64,000 bases of DNA from Gammaproteobacteria bacterium. Lineage in GTDB: Bacteria > Pseudomonadota > Gammaproteobacteria > Steroidobacterales > GCA-2729495. Positions 63,153 to 64,000 of the stretch are shown piece by piece. The first letter of the stretch is position 1. Each line of letters opens with the position of its first letter. The notes under the pieces are model-generated. The model had not been told where the DNA came from. It was given only the letters and a program-made list of their open reading frames with translations, and ran no database searches. Position numbers and translations under genes: made by a program. The stretch is taken from NCBI GenBank assembly GCA_030426355.1, contig JAUHYQ010000004.1, positions 372,001 to 436,000 of the forward strand, given 5' to 3'.

Positions 63153-63159
63153 GCCTGCC

Positions 63160-63924
63160 CTACTTGCCCAGACTGGCGGCCAGCGCTTGCAGCGCCGCCT
63201 GGGTTTCGTCAAGAAACCAGTAGTCTGCCATCGCCCGAATATCATCGGGATCGATGCCCGACCCGTGCCCGCCATGTCCCGTTGGCAGCAGCGGGATACG
63301 GCTGTTCAGCCGCGTCTGGTTCATCGCCCGTGGCGGCAAACGCGTGAGGCTTGCCGCATACTCCACTGCGCGCTCGATAACCTTGTCCGGCTCTACCAGT
63401 TCATCAACCAAACCCAGACTCAGCGCCTGATCCATGCTCAGCAATTCGCCGGTCATCGCCAGCCGCGCTGCCGTTCGGCGCCCGACGACGGACTCCAGCA
63501 CACGCAACACGGTGGGCGGCACCGCCAGCCCCACCTGCACTTCGTTTAAGCCCATGCGAAAATCACCGCGCGCTGCTACCCGGTAGTCGCAGTGAATGGC
63601 GAGCACCGCGCCGCCAGCCGGCGCATGCCCCGTAATGGCTGCTATAACCGGCACCGGGCTGCGCAGCAGCGTCATATTCATCAGGAAAAAACGATCCCAG
63701 AATACCGTCATGGCGTTGCGCGACTGTTGCAATAGCTCAGGCACATCAAGCCCGGCGCTAAACAAGCCTTCTTTTCCCGAAATAACAATGGCTTGTGACT
63801 GATTCTTAACAGCTTTTTTATGGGCAGCAATCACTGCCTCGAGGAATGCCATGTTCATTGCATTCACCGGCGGCCGTTGCAGCCGCAGCTCGGCTATCGA
63901 ACCGTGCTCAAGAATCTCTATCAT
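63160..63924 (-). CDS. Enoyl-CoA hydratase/isomerase family protein, ECI1-like
   Basis: The 254-residue crotonase-fold protein has oxyanion-hole segments LFSAGLDV and GHAPAGGAVLAIHCDYRVA, and GLNEVQVGLAVPPTVLRVLE with one Glu where mitochondrial Delta3,Delta2-enoyl-CoA isomerase (ECI1) has its catalytic Glu. It matches ECI1 better than hydratases, which need a second Glu nearby. I infer an isomerase acting on unsaturated fatty acyl-CoA. Two ATGs in tandem are possible (63927 and 63924); GGAGG fits the second. It overlaps the end of truD and separates truD from surE. Confidence 0.78.
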   Translation of the reverse strand: MIEILEHGSIAELRLQRPPVNAMNMAFLEAVIAAHKKAVKNQSQAIVISGKEGLFSAGLDVPELLQQSRNAMTVFWDRFFLMNMTLLRSPVPVIAAITGHAPAGGAVLAIHCDYRVAARGDFRMGLNEVQVGLAVPPTVLRVLESVVGRRTAARLAMTGELLSMDQALSLGLVDELVEPDKVIERAVEYAASLTRLPPRAMNQTRLNSRIPLLPTGHGGHGSGIDPDDIRAMADYWFLDETQAALQALAASLGK

Positions 63925-64000
63925 CATTACCCTCCATCAATGCCAGCGCCTGATCTTCGGCATCCATGATCTCGCGCAGAACCGCGGTGGCAAAGGCACC
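63908..64000 (-). CDS. truD: tRNA pseudouridine synthase TruD, C-terminal end (partial)
   Basis: The frame is open from the window edge to TGA at 63910-63908 and gives 30 residues: GAFATAVLREIMDAEDQALA and a short acidic tail. The start of this piece resembles the TruD C-terminus (GSFATSVVRELI type). TruD makes pseudouridine 13 in tRNA and usually lies just before surE. It overlaps the start of the isomerase gene by 17 bases. Identification rests on a short piece and on gene order. Confidence 0.6.
   Translation of the reverse strand, partial: GAFATAVLREIMDAEDQALALMEGNDDRDS

Noticed and set aside
1-64000. Search for tRNA, rRNA, CRISPR arrays, insertion sequences, prophage or integrase genes
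   Set aside because: No cloverleaf-like tRNA, direct-repeat array, transposase, integrase or phage structural protein was recognised by reading. A tRNAscan or CRISPR search would be needed to be certain.

Overview
The window is chromosomal, gene-dense DNA of a gammaproteobacterium. GC content looks like the mid-50s by eye; I did not compute it. Many gene blocks keep the order known from Pseudomonas and relatives: plsX-rpmF-yceD-maf-rluC-rne, comEC-exbB-exbD-lpxK-kdsB, the lol permeases with lolD, mfd-csiV, nagZ with an MTI phosphorylase, rpoE-rseABC-lepA-lepB-rnc-era-recO-pdxJ-acpS, lysS-prfB-recJ, and truD-surE-pcm-yqaA-nlpD. The genus cannot be named from the sequence alone. I saw no tRNA, rRNA, CRISPR array, insertion sequence or prophage.

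Layout. 1-2.0 kb: the end of gspE, all of gspF, and a small acidic protein with its own promoter. 2.0-7.8 kb: an SOS mutagenesis operon, lexA-imuA-imuB-dnaE2, on the minus strand under two tandem LexA boxes. 7.9-10.8 kb: a murein-type lipoprotein, an L,D-transpeptidase and a DASS transporter. 10.8-18 kb: lipid-precursor and ribosome genes (fabH, plsX, rpmF, yceD), maf, rluC, and rne with a long structured leader. 17.9-25.4 kb: envelope genes (protein phosphatase, kdsB, lpxK, msbA, exbD, exbB) and comEC. 25.5-29.2 kb: a DUF2062 protein and the Lol lipoprotein exporter. 29.3-34.8 kb: mfd, csiV and a PAS protein with a degenerate GGDEF domain. 34.9-37.3 kb: purine salvage and murein recycling. 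37.3-53.1 kb: a long minus-strand series running from an SDHAF4-like gene through sdhCDAB-sdhE, a ygfX remnant, rpoE-rseABC, lepA, lepB, rnc, era, recO, pdxJ, acpS, a PolB-like exonuclease and rlmD. 53.2-64 kb: ygfZ, murI, lysS, prfB with its programmed frameshift, recJ, an Mth938-like gene, nlpD, yqaA, pcm, surE, smr, an ECI1-like isomerase and the end of truD.

Working together. LexA represses its own operon and so, by inference, the ImuA-ImuB-DnaE2 translesion machinery. MsbA, LpxK, KdsB, the ExbBD pair and the Lol proteins build and energise the outer membrane, and RpoE with RseABC monitors it. SdhE and the SDHAF4-like protein flank sdhCDAB and probably help the flavoprotein mature. MTI phosphorylase releases hypoxanthine, which the adjacent phosphoribosyltransferase can salvage.

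The most unusual points are: an ImuB that lacks about 50-60 N-terminal residues at a very AT-rich seam; a PAS-GGDEF protein with a destroyed active site but a preserved RxxD inhibitory site, behind a CRP/Vfr-like operator; two types of SDH assembly factor around one sdh operon; a ygfX remnant; and nlpD without rpoS next to it. I found no complete system that I would call undescribed.
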